Shown: in pieces, positions 29,574 through 39,184 of the stretch | Position numbering within the stretch: position 1 is the first letter of the stretch | How the letters are laid out: each line of letters starts with the position of its first letter | Assembly (NCBI RefSeq): GCF_004216565.1 | Contig: NZ_SGWV01000008.1 | Span: 248,001-312,000 of the forward strand | Length of the DNA stretch: 64,000 bases | Direction: 5' to 3' | Source: Sphaerotilus mobilis | GTDB taxonomy: Bacteria > Pseudomonadota > Gammaproteobacteria > Burkholderiales > Burkholderiaceae_C | Position numbers and translations under genes: made by a program | The notes under the pieces: model-generated | What the model was told of the DNA's origin: nothing | Database searches by the model: none | The model's input: the letters and a program-made list of their open reading frames with translations, nothing else

Positions 29574-30401
29574 ATGGACGTCACACCGGCCCTGCGCCTG
29601 CTGGGCGTCGACTTCAGCAGCCGGCCGACACGTCGCAAGCCCATCGTCGTCGCCGAAGGGCAACGCGCTGGCGATGCGGTCACGCTGACCGGCCTGCGCG
29701 CCTGCCCTGACGAGGCATCGTTCGCTGCCCTGCTGCGGGAGCCCGGTCCGTGGCTGGGGGGCTTCGACCTGCCTTTCGGCCTGCCGCGCGAACTGGTCGA
29801 CACCCTGGGCTGGCCGACCGACTGGCATGGGCTGATGCGGCACTACCTGGCGCTGGACCGCGCCACGATCCGGGCCACCTTTGCCGCCTTCTGCGACGCA
29901 CGCCCGGCCGGTGGCAAGTTCGCGCACCGCGCCTGCGACCGGCCGGCGGGCTCGTCGCCGTCGATGAAGTGGGTCAACCCGCCGGTCGCCTACATGCTGC
30001 ACGCCGGCATCGCGGCCTTGCTGGACGCTGGCTGCGATCTGCCCGGCCTGCATGCCGGCGATCCGGACCGCGCCGCGCTGGAGGCCTATCCCGGCCACCT
30101 GGCCCGCGCCCTGATTGGCCGCGCGTCCTACAAGAGCGACGACCCGACGAAGCACACCCCCGAGCGCGACAGCGCACGCGCCGCCTTGCTGGCCCAGCTC
30201 GAAGCGGGCGCGCCGACGCTGGGCCTGCGGCTGGTCATCAACGCCGACCAGCGCCACGCGCTGCGCGCCGATCCCAAGGGCGACGCCCTCGACGCCGTCC
30301 TGTGCCTGCTGCAGACCGCCTGGACGCTGGGGCGACCCCGGCTTGGCTGGCCCGAGCGGGTCGATCCGCTGGAAGGCTGGATCGCAGCCGTCCCCGCCTG
30401 A
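29574..30401 (+). CDS. DUF429 domain protein
   Basis: A 275-residue protein that begins with an RNase H-like strand (LRLLGVDFSSRPTRRKPIVVA) and contains GGFDLPFGLPRELVDTLGW and EAYPGHLARALIG. These are the hallmarks of DUF429, predicted nuclease-like fold proteins of unknown role. The C-terminal DPKGDALDAVLCLLQTAW supplies the conserved acidic end. It is probably cytoplasmic. Confidence 0.8.
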   Translation: MDVTPALRLLGVDFSSRPTRRKPIVVAEGQRAGDAVTLTGLRACPDEASFAALLREPGPWLGGFDLPFGLPRELVDTLGWPTDWHGLMRHYLALDRATIRATFAAFCDARPAGGKFAHRACDRPAGSSPSMKWVNPPVAYMLHAGIAALLDAGCDLPGLHAGDPDRAALEAYPGHLARALIGRASYKSDDPTKHTPERDSARAALLAQLEAGAPTLGLRLVINADQRHALRADPKGDALDAVLCLLQTAWTLGRPRLGWPERVDPLEGWIAAVPA

Positions 30402-30469
30402 CGACCGCCCGCCGACCCCGCCGCGCGCCTTTTCGTCGTCAGCGCCCGACGTTGAAGGGTTTCCACCAT

Positions 30470-30499
30470 TTGTGACGTTTGGGTAACGGGTCGGATACT
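30470..30499 (+). promoter_or_regulatory. Promoter of the secreted hydrolase gene
   Basis: TTGTGA (30470-30475) and GATACT (30494-30499) are 18 bp apart. A 20-bp palindrome begins 7 bp downstream, where transcription would start. Confidence 0.55.
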
Positions 30500-30505
30500 C
30501 GAATA

Positions 30506-30525
30506 AATAGCACGGTCGTGCTATT
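30506..30525. promoter_or_regulatory. 20-bp palindromic operator
   Basis: AATAGCACG-GT-CGTGCTATT is a perfect 9-bp inverted repeat with a 2-bp spacer. It covers the predicted transcription start of the hydrolase gene and ends 26 bp before its ATG. The shape and location suit a TetR-type repressor; no such gene is adjacent. Confidence 0.7.
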
Positions 30526-30551
30526 CAACTCCAACACGACGACGCCCACCC

Positions 30552-32156
30552 ATGCGCTCCAACCGCTTCCTGCTCGGCACCCTCGCCACCGCCGCCCTGC
30601 TCACCCTGGCCGCCTGCGGGGGCGGTGGGGACAGCGACGATGTGACGATCGACCTGTCCAACGACCGCGGCTCGATCCAGCGCAACCCGCCGACGCTGCT
30701 CGCCGAGCGCACCAACGTGGCATTCACGACAGCGCTTCGGTTCAATGCAGACGGCAGCGCCAATGCGAACGGTCAAGCCATCCTGGAACTCGCCGGTGTC
30801 CCGCCGACGACGGACACGGCTTTCCTCCCTTGTGGCGTCGACGTGCGCTACCTGCAATACGGCACGGTGGGCAGTGCCGGCGAGAAGACGAATGCCAGCG
30901 GCGTCCTGTATCTGCCGACGGGCGCGGGCTGCACCGGTCCACGCCCCATCGTCCTGCATGCACATGGCACGACGACTGCCAAGGACTACAACCTCGCTTT
31001 GCTCGGCTCGACCAATGCAGCCGCAGGTGAGACCACCATCATTGCGGCGATGTACGCCGCCAAGGGCATGATCGTCGTGGCCCCCAACTACGCCGGCTAC
31101 GAACAGTCGAGTCTGGGCTACCACCCCTACCTGCACGCCGATCAGCAGTCCAAGGACATGATCGACGCGTTGACGGCTGCCAGAAAGGCCATCGCCAAGA
31201 TCAATGGCCCGGTGAGTGACAACGGCAAGCTGCTGCTGACAGGCTACTCGCAAGGTGCACACGTCGCCATGGCCACGGCACGGGCTTTGCGAGCCGCCGG
31301 ACAACCGGTGACAGCCTTGGCCGGTGGCAGTGGCCCCTATGCGCTGGCAGCCTTCGCGGACGACATCTTCCGCAGCGCACCGGAGACCGTCGGAGCCAAG
31401 TCCGGACCGATCGTCGGCGGCACGCTGTTCGCACCGCTGCTGACCAACAGCTGGCAACGTGCCTACGGCAATCTCTACACCTCGGCGTCGGAGCTCTACA
31501 ACGCGACTTGGGCGACGGGCATCGAATCACTTTTGCCAACGACGCTCACGGACGCCCAGCTGTTCGGCGTGCCCCCCAACACGCCCAAGCTGCCACAGGC
31601 TGCGCTGTTCGACGCGGACCTGCCGGGTGGCGTGGTGGGATCGCCCTTCTACGGTGCGACGACCGGTTCAGGCTTGATCAAGACCAGCTATGCCGCTGCA
31701 GTCCAGTCCGACATCGCCGCCCAGCCTTGTGCCACGGGCAGTAGCCCGGCGACCTGTACGCCTGCGCACCCACTGCGCGTGGCCGCCAAGGCCAACGATC
31801 TGCGGACCGGCTGGCAAGCGGGCTACCTGACCTTCCCGATATTCATGTGCGGCGGTGCTGACGACCCAACGGTCTACTACAGCAACACCGAGCGCACCCA
31901 GGCCTATTTCCTTGGTCTTGGCATGCCGGCACAGTTCGTTCGGGCGCTCGATTTGAAGGTTGCCCAGACGGGTGATTCCACCGCCATCACGAACCTGAAG
32001 GCTGCCTTCCAGGCGCGCATCACCCGCATCGCAACCGAAGCCGGTGCCAATGCCCTTGCCGCTGTCGCACAGAACTACCACGCGACAGTCGCACCCTTCT
32101 GCAGTGCAGCCACCGCCGGCTTCTTCAGCCAGGTTCTCAATCCTCCGGTTCCCTGA
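30552..32156 (+). CDS. Secreted alpha/beta-hydrolase lipoprotein (lipase/esterase-like)
   Basis: A 534-residue exported hydrolase. The signal peptide ends in the lipobox LAAC, so it is probably membrane-anchored. The nucleophile elbow GYSQGAHVAMA is intact; PIVLHAHGTTT provides the oxyanion region. The rest resembles secretory lipase or prolyl-oligopeptidase-like folds. Several cysteines (DVRYLQ region, CATGSSPATC, MCGG, FCSA) may form disulfides. Likely substrates are esters outside the cell; no specific one can be named. Base composition is slightly less GC-biased than its neighbours. It is controlled by a strong palindrome over its promoter. Confidence 0.82.
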   Translation: MRSNRFLLGTLATAALLTLAACGGGGDSDDVTIDLSNDRGSIQRNPPTLLAERTNVAFTTALRFNADGSANANGQAILELAGVPPTTDTAFLPCGVDVRYLQYGTVGSAGEKTNASGVLYLPTGAGCTGPRPIVLHAHGTTTAKDYNLALLGSTNAAAGETTIIAAMYAAKGMIVVAPNYAGYEQSSLGYHPYLHADQQSKDMIDALTAARKAIAKINGPVSDNGKLLLTGYSQGAHVAMATARALRAAGQPVTALAGGSGPYALAAFADDIFRSAPETVGAKSGPIVGGTLFAPLLTNSWQRAYGNLYTSASELYNATWATGIESLLPTTLTDAQLFGVPPNTPKLPQAALFDADLPGGVVGSPFYGATTGSGLIKTSYAAAVQSDIAAQPCATGSSPATCTPAHPLRVAAKANDLRTGWQAGYLTFPIFMCGGADDPTVYYSNTERTQAYFLGLGMPAQFVRALDLKVAQTGDSTAITNLKAAFQARITRIATEAGANALAAVAQNYHATVAPFCSAATAGFFSQVLNPPVP

Positions 32157-32201
32157 CGAGGCCCTCGGGTCGTCCTGAAGGAACCCGAAAAAGCAAGCAC
32201 G

Positions 32202-32226
32202 AAAGGCCGGCATATGCCGGCCTTTT
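32202..32226. terminator. Bidirectional intrinsic terminator
   Basis: A perfect 24-bp palindrome, AAAGGCCGGCAT/ATGCCGGCCTTT, carries A-runs on one side and T-runs on the other. It lies between the hydrolase gene (plus) and coxG (minus) and can stop both. Confidence 0.9.
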
Positions 32227-32264
32227 GACGTGTGTGGGCGTCAGGCGCTGGCCAGGACGGTCGC

Positions 32265-32804
32265 TCAGGTCTTGCCGACCAGCTTCTTGAACCAGCCCTT
32301 CTTCTCGGCGGTATCGGCCGGCGCAGCATCCTCGGCGGCGACCTCGGCCGGGGGGGCGTGGCGTTCGGTCAGGGCGGCGTTGAACTTCTCGAAGAAGTCG
32401 CGGGCCATCTTGGCTGCGGCCATGTCGACCAGGCGCGAGCCGATCTGGGCGATCTTGCCGCCGACCGTGGCGTGCACGCTGTAGGTCAGCAGCGTCTCGT
32501 TGTCGCCCTGCGCGCTCAAGCTCACCTGGGCCGTGCCCTTGCCGTGGCCGGCCGCGCCGCCTTGGCCTTCGAAGGCGAGCTGGTAGGACACGGGCGCGAC
32601 GATGTCGCTGATGTGGAGCTTGCCCTTGAACTTGGCCTTGACCGGGCCGATGGCGGCAACCACCACGACCTCGTACTGGTTCTCGCCGACCGTCTCGATG
32701 CCCTCGCAGCCGGGAATGGCCTGCTGGATCAGGCTCATGTCGTTGAGGCTCTCCCAGGCAAGGGCCTGGGAGACGGGCAGGGTCTGGGTGTTCTCGAGTT
32801 GCAT
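32265..32804 (-). CDS. coxG: CoxG-like protein (SRPBCC fold)
   Basis: A 179-residue protein of the CO dehydrogenase subunit G family. The start MQLENTQTLPVSQALAWESLND and the GPVKAKFKGKL and YSVHATVGGKIAQIGSRLV blocks are diagnostic. It ends in a charged tail (KKGWFKKLVGK) that may bind the membrane; in Oligotropha, CoxG helps anchor the enzyme. The ATG at 32804 has GGAG upstream. It is the last gene of the cox operon, 133 bp after coxE; that gap contains short tandem repeats. Confidence 0.9.
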   Translation of the reverse strand: MQLENTQTLPVSQALAWESLNDMSLIQQAIPGCEGIETVGENQYEVVVVAAIGPVKAKFKGKLHISDIVAPVSYQLAFEGQGGAAGHGKGTAQVSLSAQGDNETLLTYSVHATVGGKIAQIGSRLVDMAAAKMARDFFEKFNAALTERHAPPAEVAAEDAAPADTAEKKGWFKKLVGKT

Positions 32805-32850
32805 GGGAAGCTCCGGAAGGTTGAAGAAAACGTGAAGGTCAGATGCGGTT

Positions 32851-32937
32851 CTGGGCGGGTACTGGGCGAGCACTGGGCGTGCACTGGGTGGCTGGCCCCG
32901 GCGCCGGTCAGGTCGGGTCAGCGCAGGTCAGCGCAAA
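32851..32937. repeat. Short tandem repeats in the coxE-coxG gap
   Basis: Four copies of an 11-bp unit (CTGGGCGNGYA) at 32851-32894 are followed by about four copies of a 10-bp unit with a GGTCA core at about 32906-32937. They fill the leader of coxG and probably arose by slippage. Confidence 0.6.
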
Positions 32938-34200
32938 TCAGCTCAGCACAGACGTGTCGTCATGCAAGGCCTGCAAAAACGAACCGCGCGACGGCGGGAT
33001 GCGGTGGCTCGCCGGCTGAGCCAGCAGCCGGGCCAGGTCGGCCAGGCTGTCGAGGTTGTGCGCGCTCATGAACTCGTCGACGTGCGGCAGCATGGCCCGG
33101 ATGCCGGCCGCGCGTGGCTCGAAGGCGTCGTAGCGCAGCAGCGGGTTGAGCCAGACCAGCCGGCGGCAGCTGCGCGAGAGCCGGTCCATCTCGAAGGACA
33201 GCGCCGAGGTGTCGCCGTGTTCCAGCCCGTCGGTCACCAGCAGCACGGTCGCGTTGCCACGCAGCACCCGGCGGGCCCAACGGCGGTTGAAGGTGTGCAG
33301 GCAGGCGCTGATGCGCGTGCCGCCGGCCCAGTCCTGCACCGCATGGCTGACCTGCCCGACCGCGAGGTCCGGGTCACGCTGGCGCATCAGCCGGGTGGTG
33401 TGGGTCAGGCGGGTGCCAAAGACGAAGCTGTCGACCCGCGCGTCCGCATGGCCCAGCGCATGCGTGAAGTGCAGCAGCATGCGCGAGTAGCGGCTCATCG
33501 AGCCGGAGATGTCGGCCAGCACCACCAGCGGCGCGGGCTCGACGCGTGGGCGGCGCCAGCGCATGTCCCAGACCGAGCCACCTTGGCGTGCCATCGCCTG
33601 CATCGTTGCACGCCAGTCGGCCCGGCCGGGCGTGTGGGCACGGGCCTGGCGACGGGTCGGCAGCGGTTCGACGAACAGGGCGAGCTTGTGCAGCAAGCGC
33701 TTTGCGTCGCGCCACTCATCGGCCGTCATGGTCTCGAAGTCGGTGTGGCGCAGCACCTCCTGCTCGTTCCAGGTCAGTGCGGCGTCGATCTGCAGCTCGT
33801 CCTCGGGTTGCCGATCGGGTGGCGGCGCGGGCGGTTGTGTGTTGGGAAAGAAGGCGGCGGCTAGGCGCTTGTGTTCGGGCGGCGGCGGCAAGGACCCGTT
33901 GAGGTCGACCTTGGGCAGCAGCAGCGCACGCATGCGACCTTCGAGGTCGGGGTTCTTCCAGAAGATGTGGAAGGCCTGGTCGAACAGCAGGCGGTGTTCG
34001 GCCCGGTCGATCAGCGTGGCGCTGAGGGCGGCGTGGAAGTCGCGCCGGCTTTCCAGCCCACCGAGCTTCAGGGCCGTCAGGGCCAGCTCGATGCGGCCGG
34101 TGCCCACGGGGATGCCGGCGGCGCGCAGCACGCGGGCGAAATGCATGACGTTCTCGGCCAGATGGCCCGCCAGCGCGTCGGCTTTCGGAACGGGCAGCAT
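32938..34200 (-). CDS. coxE: CoxE-like von Willebrand factor A protein
   Basis: A 420-residue VWA protein. The metal-ion-dependent adhesion site DISGSMSRYSRML is intact. The C-terminal half ends in LLVTDGLEHGD and RRLVWLNPLLRYDAFEP, as in CoxE. With the CoxD ATPase it is thought to help mature the Mo active site of CO-dehydrogenase-type enzymes. The start at 34200 is 16 bp behind coxD, and the longer frame runs into coxD. Confidence 0.92.
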   Translation of the reverse strand: MLPVPKADALAGHLAENVMHFARVLRAAGIPVGTGRIELALTALKLGGLESRRDFHAALSATLIDRAEHRLLFDQAFHIFWKNPDLEGRMRALLLPKVDLNGSLPPPPEHKRLAAAFFPNTQPPAPPPDRQPEDELQIDAALTWNEQEVLRHTDFETMTADEWRDAKRLLHKLALFVEPLPTRRQARAHTPGRADWRATMQAMARQGGSVWDMRWRRPRVEPAPLVVLADISGSMSRYSRMLLHFTHALGHADARVDSFVFGTRLTHTTRLMRQRDPDLAVGQVSHAVQDWAGGTRISACLHTFNRRWARRVLRGNATVLLVTDGLEHGDTSALSFEMDRLSRSCRRLVWLNPLLRYDAFEPRAAGIRAMLPHVDEFMSAHNLDSLADLARLLAQPASHRIPPSRGSFLQALHDDTSVLS

Positions 34201-34216
34201 GGGGCTGGCGTGGCGC

Positions 34217-35242
34217 TCAGGCGCGCGCCGCGTCCTGCAGGCTGCGGGCGGCCACGCGGGCTTCCTCCAGCAGCCGGGCAGCCTCGCTGCCATGCACGCG
34301 CTGGATGTCGTCCTGGTACTTCAGCAGCACGCCCAGGGTCTGCTGGACCAGTTCGGGGTCGAGCACCATGGCGTCGAGTTCGAGCAGCGCGCGGCTCCAT
34401 TCCAGCGTCTCGGCGATGCCGGGCAGCTTGTAGAGGTCGAGCTTGCGCAGGCCCTGGATGAAGGCCACGATCTCGCGCGCCAGCTCGCGGCCGACCTGCG
34501 GCAGGCGGGCTTCAAGGATCTGCAACTCGCGCTTGACGGTCGGGAAGTCGACCCAGTGGTAGAGACAGCGCCGCTTGACCGCATCGTGGATTTCGCGGGT
34601 GCGGTTGGAGGTCAGCACGACGATCGGCGGCTCCTTGGCCTTGACCGTGCCGAACTCGGGAATCGTGATCTGGAAGTCCGACAGGACTTCGAGCAAAAAG
34701 GCCTCGAAGGGCTCGTCGGCCCGGTCGAGTTCGTCGATCAGCAGCACCGGCGCGACCGGGTTAGCCGGGTCGATCGCCTGCAGCAAGGCGCGCTTGATCA
34801 GGAAGCGCGCGGAGAACAGCTCGGCAGCCAGAGCATCTCGGTCGGCTGCATGGCCCGATCCGCCCTGCCCGCCGGCCTCCGCCAGCCGGATCTCCATCAT
34901 CTGGCGGGCGTAGTTCCATTCGTAGGCGGCGCCGGCAAGGTCCAGGCCCTCATGGCACTGCAGACGGATCAAGGGCCGGCCCAGCATCGCCGCGAGCGTC
35001 TTTGCGATCTCGGTCTTGCCGGTGCCGGGCTCGCCCTCCAGCAAGACCGGACGCTGAAGCTTGAGGGCGAGGTAGACCACCGTGGCGAGCGAGCGCTCGG
35101 GCACATAGCCCAACGCCAGCAGGCTGGCCTGCGTGTCGTCGATGCTGCTGGGCAACATGCCGACCGGACTGCGGCCGAGCTGGTCGGCCAGCCGGCCGGC
35201 ACCGTTCAGACCGAGCACCGGGTTCACCACGGGGTCACTCAT
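34217..35242 (-). CDS. coxD: CoxD-like MoxR-type AAA+ ATPase
   Basis: A 341-residue AAA+ chaperone. Walker A is GEPGTGKTE and Walker B is VLLIDELDRAD; sensor 1 is VVLTSNRTRE. CoxD remodels the partly folded large subunit so that the Mo-S-Cu or Mo-S centre can form, in concert with CoxE. It sits 13 bp downstream of coxM. Confidence 0.93.
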   Translation of the reverse strand: MSDPVVNPVLGLNGAGRLADQLGRSPVGMLPSSIDDTQASLLALGYVPERSLATVVYLALKLQRPVLLEGEPGTGKTEIAKTLAAMLGRPLIRLQCHEGLDLAGAAYEWNYARQMMEIRLAEAGGQGGSGHAADRDALAAELFSARFLIKRALLQAIDPANPVAPVLLIDELDRADEPFEAFLLEVLSDFQITIPEFGTVKAKEPPIVVLTSNRTREIHDAVKRRCLYHWVDFPTVKRELQILEARLPQVGRELAREIVAFIQGLRKLDLYKLPGIAETLEWSRALLELDAMVLDPELVQQTLGVLLKYQDDIQRVHGSEAARLLEEARVAARSLQDAARA

Positions 35243-35255
35243 CGTCGCTCCGGGC

Positions 35256-36044
35256 TCAGGCCGCTGCGACGGCGCGCGAGGCCAGCACCGGGATCAGCGC
35301 GGCGCGGTAGGCCGCCGAGCCGTGCAGGTCGCTGTTCAGGCCGTCGGCCGACACGCTGACCGCCGCAGCAGCCGCTGCCGACCAGCTGCCGGCCAGCGCC
35401 GCCTCGATCGTGCTGGCGCGGTGCACGCAGGCACCGGCGCCGGTGACCGCCACCCGGGTGCCTTGCGGGCCCTGGCTGACGAACACGCCGACGATCGAGA
35501 AGCGCGAGGCCGGCTGCTTGAACTTCTGCCACGCGGCCTTGGCCGGGATCGGGAAGCTCACCGAGGTGATGACCTCGCCGGGCTGCAGTGCCGTCTCGTA
35601 CAGGCCGACGAAGAAGTCATCGGCGGCGATGCTGCGTCGGTCGGTGTTGACCGTCGCACCCAGGCCCAGCACCGCAGCCGGATAGCAGGCGGCCGGGTCG
35701 TTGTTGGCCAGGCTGCCACCGATGGTGCCGCGGTTGCGGACCTGGCGATCGCCGATCCGGCTGGCCAGATCGGCCAGCGCGGGGATCGCCTTCTGGACCT
35801 CGGCCGAAGCGGCGACCGTGGCGTGGGTGGTCATGGCACCGATGGTGACCGTGCCGTTGGCGACGCTGATGCCCTTCAGGCCCGAGATGGCGCCCAGGTC
35901 GACCAGCGCCGAGGGCGCCGCCAGGCCGAGCTTCATCGAGGCCAGCAGCGACTGGCCGCCGGCCACGATCTTGACGTCATCGCCGGCGGCCGCGCTGGCG
36001 GCGTCGGCCACGGAGGACGGGGTGTGGTACGCAAAAGCTTGCAT
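35256..36044 (-). CDS. coxM: CODH-type medium (FAD) subunit
   Basis: A 262-residue FAD-binding subunit of a xanthine-oxidase-family enzyme. FAD motifs are AGGQSLLASMKL and TIGGSLANNDPA, with IGDRQVRNRGTIGG before the latter. It passes electrons from the iron-sulfur subunit to quinone or another acceptor. It is 27 bp behind coxL. Confidence 0.93.
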   Translation of the reverse strand: MQAFAYHTPSSVADAASAAAGDDVKIVAGGQSLLASMKLGLAAPSALVDLGAISGLKGISVANGTVTIGAMTTHATVAASAEVQKAIPALADLASRIGDRQVRNRGTIGGSLANNDPAACYPAAVLGLGATVNTDRRSIAADDFFVGLYETALQPGEVITSVSFPIPAKAAWQKFKQPASRFSIVGVFVSQGPQGTRVAVTGAGACVHRASTIEAALAGSWSAAAAAAVSVSADGLNSDLHGSAAYRAALIPVLASRAVAAA

Positions 36045-36071
36045 GGATGGTTCTCCTTGTCGTCCGCGGGA

Positions 36072-38429
36072 TCAGGCCGAAGCCTTGCCGTTCACGGCCT
36101 GCCAGACCGCGAACGGCGTGGCGGGCATGACCATGTCCTTGACGCCGATGGCGTCGCAGACCGCGTTGATGACCGCCGGCGGCGTGCCGATGGCACCGGC
36201 TTCGCCGCAGCCCTTCACGCCCAGCGGGTTGTGCGTGCAGGGCGTGCCCTTGGCGGTCTCGACCGTCAGGTTGGGCAGGTCGTCGGCGCGCGGCATGGCG
36301 TAGTCCATGTAGCTGCCGGTCAGCAGCTGGCCGGTTTCCTCGTCGTAGATCGCGTGTTCGAGCAGTGCCTGGCCCACGCCCTGGGCGATGCCGCCGTGCA
36401 CCTGACCCTCGACGATCATCGGGTTGACGACGTTGCCGAAGTCATCCACCGCCGTGAAGCGGTCGATGCGGGTGGTGCCGGTCGCGGGGTCGATCTCGAC
36501 CTCGCAGATGTAGGCGCCAGCCGGGTAGGTGAAGTTGCTCGGGTCGTAGAACGCGTTCTCGTTCAGGCCCGGCTCCAGCTTGTCGTGAGGGAAGTTGTGC
36601 GGCACGTAGGCCGTCAACGAGACCTGCGCAAACGGGATGGACTTGTCGGTGCCGGCGACCTTGAAGTTGCCGTTCTCGAAGACCACGTCGGTGTCGGCCG
36701 CTTCCATCAGGTGGGCGGCGATCTTCTTGCCCTTGGCGATCACCTTGTCCAGCGCCTTGACGATGGCGGTGCCGCCCACGGCCAGCGAACGCGAGCCGTA
36801 GGTGCCCATGCCAAACAGCACCTTGCTGGTGTCGCCGTGCACGATGTCGATGTCTTCCATCGGGATGCCGAGCTTCTCGGCCACGACCTGCGCGAAGGTC
36901 GTCTCGTGGCCCTGGCCGTGGCTGTGCGAGCCGGTAAACACCGTGACCTTGCCGGTCGGGTGGACACGGACCTCGCCCGCCTCGAACAGGCCGGCGCGGG
37001 CACCGAGTGCGCCAGCGACGGCCGACGGTGCGATGCCGCAGGCCTCGATGTAGCAGCTGTGACCCAGGCCACGCTTGAGGCCCTTGGCTTCCGACTCGGC
37101 ACGGCGGGCGGCGAAGCCCGCCACATCGGCCAGTTCCTCGGCGCGCTGGAGGGTCGCGAAGAAGTCACCGGTGTCATACGTCAGGCCGACCGGCGAGGCG
37201 TATGGGAACTGGGTGATGAAGTTGCGACGACGCAGCTCGGCCGGGGCGATGCCCATTTCCTTGGCGGCCGTCTCGACGATGCGTTCGAGCAGATAGGTCG
37301 CTTCCGGACGACCGGCGCCGCGGTAGGCGTCGACCGGCGAGGTGTTGGTGAACACCGCGTTGATCTCGGCGTAGATCTTGGGCGTCTTGTACTGGCCGGC
37401 CAGCAGCGTGGCGTGCAGGATGGTCGGGATGCAGGTCGAGAAGGTCGACAGGTAGGCGCCCAGGTTGGCCGTCGTCGTGGCCCGCAGCGCCAGGAAGTTG
37501 CCGTCCTTGTCCAGCGCCAGTTCGGCCAACGAGTCGTGATCACGGCCGTGGGCGTCCGACAGGAAGGCCTCGCCACGTTCGCAGGTCCACTTGATCGGGC
37601 GGTTGACCTGCTTGGAGGCCCAGACCAGCGCGGTCTCTTCGCCGTACAGGTAGATCTTGGCGCCGAAGCCGCCGCCAACATCCGGGGCCACCACGCGCAT
37701 CTTGTGCTCGGGGATGCCCAGCACGAAGGCGCACATCAGCAAGCGCTCGACGTGCGGGTTCTGGTTGCTGACGTAGAGCGTGTAGTTGTCGTCGGCGCGG
37801 CTGTACGACGCATTGGCCGCACGCGGCTCCATCGGGTTGGGCGCCAGGCGGTTGTTCTTGAACTTCAGCGTGGTGATGTGGGCGGCGGTCTTGAACGCCT
37901 CGGCCACGCCGTCCTTGTCGCCGATGCCCCAGAGGTAGCACTGGTTGTTGGGCGCTTCGGCATGCACCGAAGCCGGGGCGGTCAGCGCCTTGGCGGGGGT
38001 GATGACGGGGGTCAGTTCCTCGTAGTCGACCTCGATCAGCTCGGCGGCGGCCTTGGCCTGGTCCAGCGTCTCGGCAACGACCAGCGCGACGCGGTCGCCC
38101 ACATAGCGCACCTTGCCGTCGGCCAGCACCGGGTGCTTAGGCTCCTTCATCGGCGTGCCGTCGATGTTGTTGATCAGCCAGCCGCAGGGCAGACCGCCAA
38201 CGGCCTTGAAGTGTTCGCCGGTGAACACGCCCACGACGCCCGGGGCGGCGGCGGCGGCAGCGGTGTCAACCTTCAGCAGGCGGGCGTGCGCATAGGGCGA
38301 GCGCAGGAAATAGCCATAGGTCTGGCCAGGCAGCGTGATGTCGTCGGTGTACTGACCGCGACCGGTCAGGAAGCGACCGTCCTCGCGACGGACGACCGAC
38401 TGACCGATGAATCCTTGACGTGCGTTCAT
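36072..38429 (-). CDS. coxL: CODH-type large molybdopterin subunit, form II
   Basis: A 785-residue Mo-pterin cytosine dinucleotide subunit. The active-site loop reads AYRGAGR at residues 368-374, the form II signature; form I CO dehydrogenases have [15 protein letters not shown] and [17 protein letters not shown] are cofactor-binding segments, and [15 protein letters not shown] holds the catalytic Glu. Form II enzymes are annotated as putative CO dehydrogenases, but activity on CO is weak or unproven for many. A different heterocycle or aldehyde substrate is possible. Confidence 0.93.
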   Translation of the reverse strand: MNARQGFIGQSVVRREDGRFLTGRGQYTDDITLPGQTYGYFLRSPYAHARLLKVDTAAAAAAPGVVGVFTGEHFKAVGGLPCGWLINNIDGTPMKEPKHPVLADGKVRYVGDRVALVVAETLDQAKAAAELIEVDYEELTPVITPAKALTAPASVHAEAPNNQCYLWGIGDKDGVAEAFKTAAHITTLKFKNNRLAPNPMEPRAANASYSRADDNYTLYVSNQNPHVERLLMCAFVLGIPEHKMRVVAPDVGGGFGAKIYLYGEETALVWASKQVNRPIKWTCERGEAFLSDAHGRDHDSLAELALDKDGNFLALRATTTANLGAYLSTFSTCIPTILHATLLAGQYKTPKIYAEINAVFTNTSPVDAYRGAGRPEATYLLERIVETAAKEMGIAPAELRRRNFITQFPYASPVGLTYDTGDFFATLQRAEELADVAGFAARRAESEAKGLKRGLGHSCYIEACGIAPSAVAGALGARAGLFEAGEVRVHPTGKVTVFTGSHSHGQGHETTFAQVVAEKLGIPMEDIDIVHGDTSKVLFGMGTYGSRSLAVGGTAIVKALDKVIAKGKKIAAHLMEAADTDVVFENGNFKVAGTDKSIPFAQVSLTAYVPHNFPHDKLEPGLNENAFYDPSNFTYPAGAYICEVEIDPATGTTRIDRFTAVDDFGNVVNPMIVEGQVHGGIAQGVGQALLEHAIYDEETGQLLTGSYMDYAMPRADDLPNLTVETAKGTPCTHNPLGVKGCGEAGAIGTPPAVINAVCDAIGVKDMVMPATPFAVWQAVNGKASA

Positions 38430-38484
38430 GCAATGTGCTCCGGTGGGTGTCGTAGGGAGTGTTCCGTGGCGGATCAGGCCGGGG

Positions 38485-38961
38485 TCAGGCCTTCATCGCC
38501 TCGGCACCCACGAACACCGCCTTGACGATGTTCTGGTAGCCGGTGCAGCGGCAGAGGTTGCCTTCCAGGGCTTCACGCACCTGGGCATCGCTCTGGCAAC
38601 CGTGGTGCTGGACCAGGTCGACCGCGCTCATCACCATGCCGGGAGTGCAGAAGCCGCACTGCAGGCCGTGGCACTGGTTGAAAGCGGCCTGCATCGGGTG
38701 CAGCGTGCCATCGGCGGCCGCCAGGCCCTCGATGGTGGTGACCTTCGTGCCGGCGGCTTGCACGGCCAGCATCGCGCAGCTCTTCATCGCACGGCCATCG
38801 ACGTGCACTGTGCACGCACCGCACTGCGAGGTGTCGCAGCCGACGTGCGTGCCGGTCAGCTGCAGCGTCTCGCGGATGAACTGGACCAGCAGGGTCTGCG
38901 GCTCGACGGCGCGCGTGACGTCGCGGCCGTTGACCTGAAGGGTGATCGTCTGTGTCGACAT
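38485..38961 (-). CDS. coxS: CODH-type small [2Fe-2S] subunit
   Basis: A 158-residue subunit with two [2Fe-2S] clusters. The plant-type ferredoxin cysteines are in [16 protein letters not shown], and the second cluster is in CGFCTPGM and [11 protein letters not shown]. It is the first gene of the operon. An upstream palindrome (39089-39106) is shared with the tungsten genes. Confidence 0.95.
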   Translation of the reverse strand: MSTQTITLQVNGRDVTRAVEPQTLLVQFIRETLQLTGTHVGCDTSQCGACTVHVDGRAMKSCAMLAVQAAGTKVTTIEGLAAADGTLHPMQAAFNQCHGLQCGFCTPGMVMSAVDLVQHHGCQSDAQVREALEGNLCRCTGYQNIVKAVFVGAEAMKA

Positions 38962-39088
38962 GGGGGTCTCCTCGTGGGTCTGATGGTCGTCGGACCCGCT
39001 CGGGTGCGTGGCGTCACCCGCTGCCGGCCGTCAACTCGAGGCGCATCCTATGCAGCACGGCCCGTCGATACTGCCTGTCGCGATTCCC

Positions 39089-39106
39089 TATGAACAACTT
39101 TGCATG
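39089..39106. promoter_or_regulatory. Candidate Mo/W operator, cox-xdhC site (TATG-N10-CATG)
   Basis: TATG, ten bases, then CATG lies between the divergent coxS and xdhC genes. Its centre is about 136 bp before the coxS ATG and 88 bp before the xdhC ATG. The same half-sites and spacing occur before aorA, tupB/moeA and the regulator unit. An overlapping longer inverted repeat (CCCTATGAA 39086-39094, TTCATAGGG 39127-39135) is also present. Confidence 0.55.
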
Positions 39107-39184
39107 AGTCTTGATCGGCAAAAGTCTTCATAGGGGTAGAAGAGGCATCGGCGTCAGGATGTCGCCGCAGTAAGGTTCAACCCC

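Noticed and set aside
36072-38429. Calling the enzyme a proven form I CO dehydrogenase
   Set aside because: The active-site loop is AYRGAGR, not AYXCSFR, so CO oxidation cannot be claimed.
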